Below are positions 49,867 through 60,866 of a stretch of 64,000 nucleotides of DNA, in pieces (position 1 is the stretch's first letter; every line of letters starts with the position of its first letter). A model generated the notes under the pieces. It was not told the DNA's origin, searched no databases, and worked only from the letters and a program-made list of their open reading frames with translations. The translations under genes and the position numbers were made by a program. The stretch comes from Tolypocladium sp. Sup5 PDA-1 (taxonomy: Eukaryota; Ascomycota; Sordariomycetes; Hypocreales; Ophiocordycipitaceae), in NCBI GenBank assembly GCA_000750105.3, contig JPHH03000085.1:1-64000 (forward strand), written 5' to 3'.

Positions 49867-52167
49867 AGTCTGGAAGACGCTGTTGCACCCACCGGTACCG
49901 TAGCCTCCTGCAGATTTGCCTTAGGACGCACTGACGATCATCAGCCAGGGACACCATCAGGGACAGGCTACAAACTGGCCGTGCTACAATCAATGCGTAA
50001 GGTAATATAATGCGAAATCTCACCATGACTGCAATACGTAGAACTGCCATTCGCAATGTATCGGGGCTGCTACAATTAGCGGGTGCTATGATCCATGCGT
50101 TTGTCGACTCTGTCCTGCCACTTAGGTGCAGGTCGAGGTAAAGGTTTACACGTGCGGTGATGACTCTCGGCAGCACTCGAGACTTTGCATCTTCTTCATC
50201 TGTGTAGTGAAGTAAGTTTCTCTAAAGGATTTCGCGTGCCATGTAAAAGGTGTCAGGACATCAGACGGTATACCGCAGCCATGCAGCGAGTGGCTTAGCC
50301 ACGACAGTGAGAGTCACTGAAGAGAACAAGGGTCGGAGCTTATAGGCTACTACTCTGTACCAACCCAATGTTTATTGTATGTAGCCGAACCTTGAACATC
50401 AAGCAATTTTTTAGCCATGCAAACCTTATCGTCTGCCTCAGATTGAGGGGGTTACACAAGCTTTTGTCCGGAAGTCGCCAGACGTTATTGCGCCCACTCC
50501 ACAAAAGAATGAGCATCACGGCGTTTTCCTTGAAACGGCTGATCTCGTCCAAATGGACTCGTCTCGGGTTTCTTGTGGCTTGAGCTTGATTATCACTTTG
50601 ACAAGCGGACAACTCCCCACCCAGGGAAACGATCACGGACATGTAACCACGGCCATCACATCATCGACAAGACATCACGTGGGCAACTTTTAACAGGAAC
50701 TGCAAGAAAAGAAAAATTCTGTCAAAGACTAGAATTACTCTATTAGAAAAGCTCGTCCGTTGAATGGAGGAGATCTGTGGGAAATAAAGTAAGGCTGAAG
50801 CCGGCAGCATATTCCTCAAGCAGCCACCTGGAGCGCAGAATATCGTTTGCGGTATAACCAGCGCCCTCGCCAATCACAAGCACCAGCAACAGAGTTTATC
50901 ACACCCCAAATGCCACCAACACGAGGAACCCTTGCAGCACGGGCGGGCCCGCGTTGGTTGGGGGGGAACACTGAACTCGCTAGACGACGAGTCGGCTGTT
51001 GGGATGTAAGTGCGACAAGCGGTCCCCCGGGACAAGCACTCGCGCGCCGAGCAGGCGGCTGTATCGCCGTGGTACAGAATACAACAGTCAAACTCTGAGC
51101 GGAAGGTTGCGTGCTTGCAGCCAACAGCTGAGCGAATGTTGGCCGGTTGGTCGGGCAGCCAACGGGGCCCCGGAGATTCCTTGCGGGCCGAGACCCATTC
51201 CGCTGGCGTTGACTGGCGGGGCGGGATATGGGTTGCAAACTTTGCCAGCCAAGAAACAGGGCTGGGCCGTCCGTGCACCGCCACCACGGGAGAAGTTGAA
51301 AATTCTCGGTAGACGCGACAGCCGGTTATCGCATCAGAGTGTCTCAGGGCGATGAGATGGCGTTTGGGCTTGAGAAATGATAGAAAAGCATCCTGACAAC
51401 GCGGTCAATTGTATCTGCCGAGTTTCATATAACATGGTTGCCGTGCTCAGCTTCAATGTACTGTACACAACAGCTGACGCGGATTGACATGCCAATCAAG
51501 GTCATCGATATTTGTCGGTCACTGCCTCAAACAGGCTTTAGCCAACCGACATTTTATCAGTTCAATAGATCTGCGGTACGGACGTAGTATGAGTGATTTC
51601 TGGCCGCGGCTCCTCGCGCCAAACCGGGGGTTGTTGCCTTGACTCACTCCCAAAATTTTAACCTTTCCAGTTAAGCCATCCATTGCCGATATCCCTTTCT
51701 TGGTCGTCACCCCCAAAAACTACACCTCGCTGCCGCCCTCACCACCAAGCACTCACATCGTCGCCTTTCCTTGATAACCTCTTTTCAACTGAATCCGTTC
51801 AGTACGCCAAATCTTTACATTTGCTTGCAGAGCATAACGATACAGTCTTCACTGATAGCTGCCCTCGTGGTCCTCTCAGCAACCAACTTCACAAGCAGCT
51901 CACAGTTGAGCTGTATCCCGCAAAGCTGGAGTCTATTGCCAACTACGCAAGCGTAGTCGTGGCGGCGACTGCATCAACACTGGCGCCAAGTGATTTCCGA
52001 CCGCCATAGGGCCCGCCCCGGGCAAAACCACAGTGAAGCGATCACCTTCGTCGAGAACCTCCCCGTGATCAACAACACAAGTCATTGAAGATAACATCAT
52101 CGACTCGCAACAACAACCGCTATACTGGCATGAAGACGCATTCGCTCGCAGCAGGGCCATCATCATC
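49867..52167. other. Gene-poor 2.3 kb upstream of the Mg2+ ATPase
   Basis: Only unpatterned short frames. 50900-51300 is GC-rich with a 140-codon minus-strand frame of Pro/Ala/Arg-rich composition that I judge spurious. 51660-52167 is probably the ATPase promoter and leader (CCTCGCTGCCGCCCTCACCA, short AT-poor tract). Confidence 0.45.
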
Positions 52168-55100
52168 ATGTCCTCTCTCGCCAACGCCGTCATGGCCAGA
52201 TGGACCTCCCGCCTCCGAGCGAAGCGCACCTCTTCGTGGCCGCCGGGCATGTCCTGGAACGAGCTGCCCCCTTCTGCGCGCGACGCCTCGCCCGAGTCCG
52301 TCCTCGCTGCGTTTGCCTTGATGCCTGCGGACCAGGCTCTCAACCATCTGCAGACTCACAAGGATGGCCTGACCGACTACGAGGCCGACACGCGTCGGGG
52401 GATCAAGGGTGCCAACGTGCTGCCGACGCAGAAGGCGCCCTCGTGGATCTTGACGCTGCTCGCCGCGATTCCCAACCCGTTCAACGTCTTGCTCATCTTC
52501 CTGGCCATCATCAACGCCTCTGTCCCCAACCGAGACTGGGTAAGTCTTGCACTACTGACGGAATATCAGGATATCAAGGACTAATCGCAAACAGGCCGGT
52601 GTGACCGTCTTGCTCGTCATGGTCGTCATCTCCGTGCTCGTCCGCTTCTGGCAAGAGTATCGAAGCAGCGTGGCCGTTTTCCGGCTCCAGTCCTCCATCA
52701 CCAACAGCCAAAAGGTCCGCCGTCAGCCCCCGAGCGTCGAGGCCCTCATTGGCAAGCTACCCGAGTCGGTCGAGAAGGTGGTGGCGGAGATGGACCTTGT
52801 CCCTGGCGACATTATCGTGCTCTCCCCCGGCAACGTTGTTCCCGCCGATTGCCTGGTTCTGGAGGGTTCGTTCCTCCGAATCAGCCAGTCGACGTGGACC
52901 GGCGAGAACGAGCCCGTGGCCAAGGTGGCGACCTCCATTGGCGACAAAGAGGCCACGCTCTTTGACCTGGTCAACATTGCGTTCATGGGCACGAGCGTCA
53001 TCTCTGGCAACGGACTGGCGATGGTGCTTCGCACTGGAGCTGGTGAGTTGACGCGTTGGGGCACGGTTTGTGGCACAGCTGACTCGATTTCCAGACGTCC
53101 TCATCGCGGGCATGGCAAAGGAACTGAAGAAGAAGCGCGAGACGAATGCGTTCCAAAGGGGTATCCGCAACGTGAGCTGGATGTTGATTGGATTCATGTG
53201 CGTTATGGTCCCTATCGTAAGTCCTCAACGGGTCCTTCAATATTTCGTTGGAAATCGATACTAACAACTCGTGCTGCAGGTCCTGGGCATCTCTGGCAAG
53301 ACGACTGGAAACTGGAACGACGCGGCGCTCTTCAGCATTAGCGTTGCCGTCGGCCTCGTCCCCGAAATGCTGCCCGCCATCGTCAACGCCAACCTCGCCC
53401 GCGGCGCCTACGTGCTCTCCAAGATGAAGGCCATCGTCAAGCGCCTCGACTCGGTCCAGAACCTCGGCGCTATGACTGTGCTCTGTAGTGACAAGGTAAG
53501 CTTACTACTTATGTGTAAAGGAAGACGTTACTAATTGTGGGCAGACTGGAACACTGACCAAGGACGAGATTACACTCTGCCAATACCTCGACTACTCTGG
53601 CGCCGAAAACGTGTCCGTGCTGGAGCTGGCCACCGTCGACGCCAACGTCCAGGGCTCCAACGGCAACAACATCGACTCGGCGATCCTCAACTACCGCCTC
53701 CAAGACGGCAAGCCCGTGACCATCGCGCAGTACGAAAAGATCACCGCGATCCCATTCACGTTTGAGCGTCGCCGATCCGCCGCCATCGTCCGCGGCGCAA
53801 CGGGCCAGAACCTCCTCATCTGCAAGGGTGCGTTTGACGAGGTCCTCGGCCTCTGCTCGTCTGTTCGCCAAGGAGGCGTCGCTGTCCCGCTCAACCTGGA
53901 AAAGAAGCAGATGCTGATTGACCGTGCCAACGCTCTGAACAAGGAAGGGTACCGCGTCCTCTTGGTCGCCGAGAAGCAGCTCGCCAAGGTCAATCTTAAG
54001 GATGAGGATGGTCTGCACCAGATCGAGACCCGGATGACGCTCGAAGGAATCCTCAGCTTCATCGACCCGCCCAAGGACGATGCCGCCGAGTCGATTGCGC
54101 AGCTCAAGGAGCAGGGCGTGGAAGTCAAGGTCCTGACCGGCGACAGCCTGCCCGTGGCGCTCAACGTGTGCCAGGCGCTGGGGCTGCTCGGCCCAAACGA
54201 CGAGACACATGACGACGTGCAGGCCATCACGGGGCCGGAACTATCCCAGCTCGACGAGGACGGAGAGGAGTTTGATGTCATCGTCAAGACTTGTGTCGTG
54301 TTTGCTAAGCTGACACCGAACCAAAAGGCGCAGGTCGTCGGCAGCCTTCGCAAGGCTGGCCACTGCGTGGGGATGCTGGGCGATGGGATCAACGACTGCA
54401 TGGCCCTTAGAAAGGCCGATGTGGGCATCTCGGTCGACTCGGGCGCGAGCGTGGCCAAGGACTGCGCGGATCTGATCCTGACGGAGAAGGGACTGGGCAT
54501 CATCGTGGCCAGCGTGAGAACCGGCCGCATTACCCAGGGCAACACGATTAAATATATCAAGGTAAGATGCTTGACGTCCACTCACTATTGATAGGAGCGT
54601 GTGCTAACATGGCGATAGATGGTCGCCTCATCCAACTTTGGCAACGTCTTCAGTGTCCTTGCCGCAAGCGCATGGCTCCCATTTCAGCCGGTAAGCTAAT
54701 CCCACGGGAGGACAAGTCCTCATCTGGTTTGGGGACAGACGACTAACGCGTGCAACAGATGTTGGGCCTGCAGATTCTCGCGCAGAACCTGCTCTACGAC
54801 ATCAGTCAGATTGCTATTCCGTGGGACCGAGTCGACCCGGAGTACCTGCAGACGCCCAAGCGTTGGAACACTTTTGATCTGCTGCGCTTCGTGCTCGTCC
54901 TTGGGCCGACGAGCTCGGTCATCGACATCATCACCTTCAACCTCGGCTGGTTCTTCTACGGCGTGCAGACGACGGATGACCCCGAGGCGGTCAGGATGTT
55001 CCAGGCGCACTGGTTCCTCCAAGGGTGCGTTTTCCCCATTTCCTTTGTTAGAAGTATCGTGGTCTAACCGTGCAACAGACTCCTCACGCAGACGCTCGTC

Positions 55101-55352
55101 GTGCACCTGCTGCGAACCGCCAAGATCCCCTTCATCCAGAGCCGCGCCGCGCTGCCCCTCGCGCTCTCGACCATGGCCATCATGGCCATTGGCTTTGCGA
55201 TCCCGTGGATCCCGCCCTTCCGGGAGGCGCTAGGGTTCGCGCAGCCGGCGCCGTCGTACGTCGGGTTTCTGGTGGCGGAGCTGCTGCTGTACTGCTTCGA
55301 GGTGCAGGCGGTCAAGATGATTTACATCCGCATCTTCAAGACCTGGTTGTAA
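52168..55352 (+). CDS. P-type ATPase, MgtA-like (type IIIB Mg2+ transport family)
   Basis: Eight exons: 52168-52539, 52595-53042, 53095-53216, 53280-53495, 53545-54561, 54619-54690, 54759-55024, 55079-55352; 928 residues, all joins in phase. Introns are 49-68 nt with GTAAGT-type donors. Motifs: cation-ATPase N-terminus (LNHLQTHKDGLTDYEADTRR), actuator TWTGENEPVAK, GLVPEMLPAIV (M4, MgtA-like PEMLP), phosphorylation site CSDK/TGTLT split by an intron, LLICKGAFDEVLG (ATP-binding), VLTGDSLPVALNV and MLGDGINDCMALRKADVG. C-terminal helices include PLALSTMAIMAIGFAIPW. Family members import Mg2+ (and Ni2+) in bacteria; fungal copies are sporadic. No damage. Flanked by repeats but itself GC-biased. 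Confidence 0.92.
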
Positions 55353-56353
55353 GCAGCGCGGTGCAGGTGTTCTGGCGAGTTCGTTTTGCTGGACTCGGTC
55401 TGCAAAAGTTCTCTCGTGTTTGGGGGCTGACAGCAGCATCTGTCGGACGGCGGATGGCTGGAGCCGGAGGTTCAACAGTTCCAGGAAGGAATGGCTCCTT
55501 CAACAGCAGCTATATATTGAACATAAAAACGGTGTGTAGAAGGAACGGGAGGGCTCAGGGTCGAGGTGGTCATAGTGTGTCTGCTTCGCGGATTAATCGA
55601 ATCGACTTATGATAGAATGCAAAGTTGATCAGCCCCGATATCTCTTCGTTCGCCGGGAGGCCAGGTCCTGGGATTATAGGAGACGAGTCACCACTGAACG
55701 TGCTGGGGCAGTGCTGAATTTTGACCCGCATGTCTCAGGCGGCGGGCGCGTCAAAGATAAATCGCGACGCTCCACCCCCCCCCCAACACACAAACACACA
55801 CACGATTTATTCCGCCCAGTGGCCTGCCAGCCAATAGGGTCACTATTTGCTATTATACATGTCCATTTCCCAAGCTTTGCCATGATCTCCTAACAGCCCA
55901 TACAGTGTCTACTACTAGCTTTGTCTCTTCGTTTTCCATCTCTCCGTGGGATCCGCCATAACGACTAAGGCAGACCCGTGGTCGCTGATATGTTGCGTTT
56001 ACGATGGGAAGGGAGAAATCGGGTCAAGAAACACATTCGCTGGGTGGACCAACTGCACAGCCACGACCTGTGATGCTGCGCCACTGGCGGTGCTGCAAAC
56101 CCCCATGCTCCAGGGGGTTAGGTGCTGTGCATTGCACATATGTGACACTGATGGGGGTTGTGACAACCCTCTTTACCATGCTATCTCCACCGCTGGACCC
56201 GACCTGGATTTGCTGGACACAAAGCGGCCAGGCGCAGGGCTTCTCAACGCGGGACACACGCTGGATTCGTCCAGGGACGCCGAGTACGCCATTGCTGTCC
56301 ACGAACGTCTAGATCCATCAATTCGTTCATGGACATCCTGACCTTCGTCAGAT
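55353..56353. other. Intergenic, no gene seen
   Basis: Includes the ATPase terminator region and a C-run plus CACA microsatellite at about 55770-55805. Short frames only. Confidence 0.45.
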
Positions 56354-56455
56354 GGCGTCCTTGGACGAACCAGCACAGGTGTCCGTGGACGATTCAGGTG
56401 TCCTTGGACGACAATGGTGTCTTTGGACAAATCAACCGGGTGTCCGCGGACGTTG
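56354..56455 (+). repeat. Minisatellite, about 19-bp unit
   Basis: Five degenerate copies of GGTGTCCTTGGACGA-like units (GGCGTCCTTGGACGAACC, GGTGTCCGTGGACGATTC, GGTGTCCTTGGACGACAA, GGTGTCTTTGGACAA, GGTGTCCGCGGACG). Further variants (CGTCCAGGGACG, TTCATGGACATCC) occur just upstream. Non-coding. Confidence 0.75.
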
Positions 56456-56574
56456 AACGCCTGTCAAATCCTCGGTATGTACAGTACACGAAAGTGCTGG
56501 ATGTCATTTATTCATGTTCAGGTCTATGGAGAAAGTAGAAGGTTTGCTTGTCCCTTAGGGGGGCATCTCTGTGA

Positions 56575-56935
56575 CCTGGTTGCTGGATCAGAAGGTGGTC
56601 GATTCGCCCCCATGGCTGGTAGCCCCCCACGAAAAATAATGCAGCGGCTCAGGGGTCTTACCGCAGCCACGGCTAGACAACTGTTCACAGCCATGGTGGT
56701 CCTTGCAGTGGATTACGCCTCGAACGTCTGGATGCACACCTGCAAGTACAGAAGGGCCAGTCCCATCCATCGAGTGCAGAGGGTTGGAGCACAAGCGATC
56801 GTGGGGACCTTCCTGACGGTAGCGACGAGCGTAGCGGAAGCAGAGGCGCACATCGCGAGCGCACAGGATCGTTTCTGGAGACGGGCAGTTAAGATGTGGA
56901 CTGACCTCCACAAACAAACATCACGCGTTTTCTTC
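56575..56935 (+). pseudogene. LINE reverse-transcriptase C-terminal fragment
   Basis: The plus strand reads KIMQRLRGLTAATARQLFTA, MVVLAVDYASNVWMHTCK, IHRVQRVGAQAIVGTFLTVA and AEAEAHIASAQDRFWRRAV, the thumb/connection region of a Tad-type LINE reverse transcriptase, similar in kind to the piece at 16978-17859 but on the opposite strand. Start and end of the element are missing and no RNase H follows. Confidence 0.75.
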
Positions 56936-57056
56936 CATGCGTCATCATATGTCCAGGTTAAGTATCAACTAACAAGTGGATTTTGCCAAAGAACCGCCAA
57001 CTAATACAGGCAATATATTGCCAATATGGGTAGCCTTACATTATATTTTCATAATA

Positions 57057-57740
57057 TCACAGAGAAGCGTTTGAACCCATGGCAGTCTTGAGCTCAGTAT
57101 CGTACTCGTGCTGCTTGGGTTTCAACGCCTCCACCCTATCCAAGACGTCAGGCCTGTAGAATTCGACGCGGTCCTTGTAGTAGGCCTCAAATTGCGGTTT
57201 GCCGTCCGAGACGGAAACGAATTCCCGCTTACTGCGCGTAAAGATGTGTACGTCGGGCTCGATCTCGTACCCGCGGTCCAGCGTCCCGACGCGGAGATAG
57301 GTTTCCAGCGGGCCAACATCTGCGTAGTGGTTCCATAGGCCGGAGTGACAGACGGGACAGTGGGCAATGCCCTGCCCAATTCCTGACTCGGTGGGAACTG
57401 TGACGATGATAGGCTTGCCTTGCTCTGTCAGAGCGGCTTCACAGTTCGTAGGTATCGTTCCACCTGTGAGTTGTGCAAAGTGCGGAAGAGCCTTCACCGG
57501 CATGGCCTTGGGTTTGGCGTGGTAGCCCGGGATGGTGGGCGAGGGAGTAGACGGCAGGAGGGTTATGGCGGTCGACTCGACAATGGCGTTGATGGCGAAT
57601 GCGGAGCCAAGTTGTCGCTGACAAGCCGTGCAGTGGCAGCAATGCACGAGGAGTGGAGGCACGGCGAGCTCGTACCGAATGTAGCCACAGGGACACCCGC
57701 CTTGCATAGGGAAGAGCTTTTCTTTCTGGGCGTATGCCAT
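57057..57740 (-). CDS. GFA-domain (glutathione-dependent formaldehyde-activating-like) protein
   Basis: Single exon; ATG chosen at 57740 (MAYAQKEKLFPMQGGCPCG), five codons inside the longest frame, giving 227 residues. Zinc-binding Cys motifs of the GFA/CENP-V family are complete: GGCPCGYIRYELA, HCCHCTACQRQLGSAFAINA and IAHCPVCHSGLWNHYADVG. C-terminal half includes LRVGTLDRGYEIEPDVHIF and a helix-rich end. Family members bind zinc and act on small thiol adducts or serve structural roles; exact substrate unknown. A 27-bp minisatellite lies 115 bp upstream of the ATG. Confidence 0.85.
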   Translation of the reverse strand: MAYAQKEKLFPMQGGCPCGYIRYELAVPPLLVHCCHCTACQRQLGSAFAINAIVESTAITLLPSTPSPTIPGYHAKPKAMPVKALPHFAQLTGGTIPTNCEAALTEQGKPIIVTVPTESGIGQGIAHCPVCHSGLWNHYADVGPLETYLRVGTLDRGYEIEPDVHIFTRSKREFVSVSDGKPQFEAYYKDRVEFYRPDVLDRVEALKPKQHEYDTELKTAMGSNASL

Positions 57741-57854
57741 TCTTGCAGGTTTCAAATACTCTTTCGCGTGAAAGTATCAGAATGATTGGGGTATGGTTGA
57801 TGAAAGTTCACACGCAAAATGTGAAGAAGGGGACGACTTAAGAACCGATACGTG

Positions 57855-57985
57855 GGCACGAGCTTGTAGAGTAGAGGGCGTGGACACGAGCTTGTAGAGT
57901 AGAAGGCGTGGGATGAGCTTGTAGAGTAGAAGGCGTGGGACGAGCCTGTAGAGTAGAGAGCGTGAAAACGAGCTGGTAGAAGTTG
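57855..57985 (-). repeat. Minisatellite upstream of the GFA gene
   Basis: Five copies at 27-28 bp spacing (starting near 57860, 57888, 57915, 57942 and 57970) of a GAGCTTGTAGAGTAGAAGG-type unit. It sits 115-245 bp 5' of the ATG, that is in the promoter or leader. Copy number of such arrays varies between strains, so it could affect expression. Confidence 0.8.
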
Positions 57986-58777
57986 AAGGAGATGCCGCAC
58001 CATCTACTTACTCAGTAACTGTGTCCCGTTGAAAAGAAATGGACTAATCCCCTCTAAAAGCAGGAAGCTACGTAGACCTGACCATACACAGTCCGGACAA
58101 TTCTGAACTGGTACAGTATCTTCAATTTACTCAACAGTACCAACGAGGAAGCCGTCTCTGAGGCTGTGCCGTGGATACTATTCGGAATGTCTGCGATAAG
58201 GAAGAAAAGAAGTGTTTGGGTAAGCGCAGCTCGTGCATGTTCCATGCTTGCAATCTCGTTTGAAACCAGCCACGCCAAATGACAAGCTTTGTCGTGTGTT
58301 GTTACAGCACGCCATTGGCACTAGTTCCACGGCTTGATTGATATCGTGCCATCTGTCACGTTTGAGGCACAGCCAAACTGGGCTTCTGTGAGCTCTTGTG
58401 AGCTGGTGGGGTAGTGAATCAATTATGCAGTACAGTTTGAGCAAGATCGTGAGGATGCTGTTCGAATATTATTGTCAGCCTGGTGTAAGTCTCACGATCC
58501 ATTCACACGGCATATCCGGCAGTGAGACCACACGCACAGCTAAAAAAAAAAAAAAAAAAAACCCCCACGTCGGTGTACAATGAATACTGACTTCCGGGAG
58601 AGTATGGCTGGAGATATAAGGACTCGCCAGTCATGAGATGGGGATTGGGACAGATCATCAGACAACGATCAATACACGCACGATTTCAATATCTCCTAGT
58701 TCCCACGCCACGGCCTAACAGTTTTCTTTTCGCTCCAATACTTGCTCTCCAGCGTCTTCCCTCGTCAACAATCAAAT
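57986..58777. other. Intergenic with A-tract
   Basis: Contains an uninterrupted run of about 18 A followed by CCCCC at 58542-58566, possibly an old poly(A) tail of a retro-inserted sequence but without a recognisable body. Short frames only. 58640-58777 is the promoter and leader of the next gene. Confidence 0.4.
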
Positions 58778-59262
58778 ATGGCTATCGACCACACCGACGG
58801 CTACGTCCCGGAGGCCAAGTGCCTCTACATCCCGGAGACCAAGTTCCAAGAGTGCCTCAAGTTTTACCTCGAGGCCCTGAAGCCGCTTGGCTACGAAGCT
58901 GTCGATCAGTTTGGCCCGACAGTCGTCAGCCTCGGATCGACGAAGGATGTCGTCGTCAACTACAAGCACTTCGACTTATTGGTCATTGGAGCCAAGGACA
59001 CCTTTGAGCGACCTGTCCATATTGCATTTCGAGCGCCAGGTAAGGCTTATTCATCTCTCTTAAACGACTGAGTCTTGATGTTGATTGAAATTTGTTAGAC
59101 CGAGCCACTGTCGATATGTTCCATTCTTCCGCTGTCAAGGCTGGGGCCAAGGACAATGGTGCGCCTGGCTTGCGGACGCATTATCATCCCGATTACTATG
59201 GGGCTTTTGTGATTGACGCAGCCGGAAACAACATTGAGGTAGTATGCAACGACCCGCAATAA
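58778..59262 (+). CDS. VOC / glyoxalase-fold protein
   Basis: Exon 1 (58778-59039), 59-nt intron (donor GTAAGG, acceptor TTGTTAG, phase 1), exon 2 (59099-59262); 141 residues. Starts MAIDHTDGYVPEAKCLYIPE. Paired beta-alpha-beta units of the vicinal-oxygen-chelate fold: KFQECLKFYLEALKPLGYE, VHIAFRAPG / DRATVDMFHSSAVKAGAKDN, RTHYHPDYYGAFVIDAAGNN, IEVVCNDPQ. The His/Glu pattern in the C-terminal half (…HPDYYGAF..D..GN.IE) matches the family. It may act on a small-molecule dioxygenase, glyoxalase or fosfomycin/bleomycin-type substrate; none can be chosen from sequence. Intact. Confidence 0.85.
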
Positions 59263-59940
59263 CTGGATTGATGAGTCAACGTATTTGTCTCTTCAGGCAA
59301 TGGAGGAAGGGTAGGCCGTCAAGACATGGATGCGCGGGGTACGTACTGTATGTAGAGTACGACGGGCTTGGTCATTAGGAGCTTGCGCCCGCTGTATGCC
59401 TTGGGTTATTATTGGATTGGCTGTTCTCACTTGGCACGTCTCCACCTTGTGTAAGGCGTAGGACGATCAGCACAAGCGAAGACGGTCGTACGCAGCTTCG
59501 TTTGCGCGCAGCCAATAAACCCCCACATTGCGCGTTCATATCAACATCACGAAATGTGGAACGGCTGATATCTATCCATCGGAATGGAACAAATAAAAAA
59601 TTTGCAAGGTTCTGAATATCAAATACAACAGAACCGCAGTATCATTATTTGGTCAGCGGCCCGTTGCCCCTCAGCTGTGACTTTACGTCGATGAACTCCA
59701 TCATCTTTATTTCCACGTGGTGCCACGGTTCGCATCAGTTTCATCAAAGGAGCAGCCACAAGAGTTGCAAGCTTGAAGGTCGCCTTGGGTCTCCTCGGTC
59801 ACTCTTTTTCTCCTCGTGCCTATGTACACACGACCGCATAGTAACGGCCTGACGTACGGCTCGGCGAAGATCTATCCCTGCTGCTTATCCGAACAGGTCG
59901 GCGGCCAGATGCAAAGCAGCTTTACTGTCCGGCATCATCT
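59263..59940. other. Intergenic, no gene seen
   Basis: Terminator of the VOC gene and short frames only. 59880-59940 leads into the regulator relic. Confidence 0.4.
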
Positions 59941-60753
59941 CTCCAACTCTTCGACGACACAGACACACCCGAACGAGAATCTGGTCCATCTGGGTAGCGG
60001 ACCAGCAAACAGGATTTAGAGCCAACAATCGCATCTATACCATGAAAGGCTGCGGCCCAAAATGATAGGGACAGCAGCAGCCAGACGCTCTCTGAACTCA
60101 GCGAGCCCAGCAATGGCAACACTCCTCAGACGACAGCCTCGCCCCAGCCGCTGCAGTCCCACACTGCCTCGGCTCCAACACGGTCGTCGTCCGAGACGTC
60201 TCGTAACCTGCGGAATTCCAAGCGGAGCCGGGGACCCAGCGTTGTCACTTCCAATGCCTGCACAGAATGTCGTAAGAAGCGCGCGAAGGTAAGGATTGGC
60301 CCTTTGCGCTCTTCGTTTGTGTTTTCAGGATATCTAATGATAACACGTTATTCTCTTGAGTGTGATAGACAAGAGCCGTGTGGTCGCTGCAAGCGTCGAA
60401 AGGATGTCGAGTGCGTATACGAGATTCCCGTGCGTCAATCTAAGGAGAACCTCCGCAGCGGGATTGAGGGTTTGCGGCAGCGCCAACGTTCCAGCGCCCT
60501 GGTCTTTTCAGCACTGCTCCGGCAGGACCTCTGGGAGGAGGTCTTGAGGTGGCTGCGCGATGGGCAACCCATCGAAAATATATCCAAATGGCTTGGCGAG
60601 ACACTTCCTTTGGGAGGAGGCGCGTTGCCAGCCTTTGCCTCGCGACACGATATCAGCGCCGGTCCCAATGATGGCCCTGCCCCTACGTTTGCAGGCGATG
60701 TGTCAGGAGCCGCACTTGCCCCCTTATACGCTTTGGCCCCAAAGTTGATTTGA
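59941..60753 (+). pseudogene. Zn2Cys6 transcription factor, N-terminal part, with stop codons
   Basis: A single frame holds LQLFDDTDTPERESGPSG, TAG, RTSKQDLEPTIASIP, TGA, then QTLSELSEPSNGNTPQTTAS, RNLRNSKRSRGPSV and ACTECRKKRAK; a 72-nt intron (60289-60360; donor GTAAGG, acceptor CTCTTGAG) joins CDRQEPCGRCKRRKDVEC. The joined cluster is C-x2-C-x6-C-x5-C-x2-C-x6-C, a complete zinc cluster for DNA binding. A linker and regulatory start follow (LRQDLWEEVLRWLRDGQPIE) to about 60744, where TTGATT-rich DNA of the hAT element begins. The two early stops would be single C-to-T changes from CAG and CGA. No start codon lies after the second stop, so the gene is probably dead, unless a missed first exon bypasses them. 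Confidence 0.7.
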
Positions 60754-60866
60754 TTGACAGGTTTCCGGTCCAAATTGATTGATTTGATTTGATTGACTCC
60801 TCCCAATCAACTGTATGGGCGACCTGTACACCTGGTATACGAGGGTCTTTCGCCGTCCCCTACGAC

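Noticed and set aside
50816..51238. 140-codon minus-strand Pro/Ala/Arg-rich frame
   Set aside because: No start context, domain or splice pattern; composition follows local GC content.
58542..58566. Poly(A) run as proof of a processed retrocopy
   Set aside because: No gene-like or LINE-like body lies upstream on either strand, so it is only a homopolymer.
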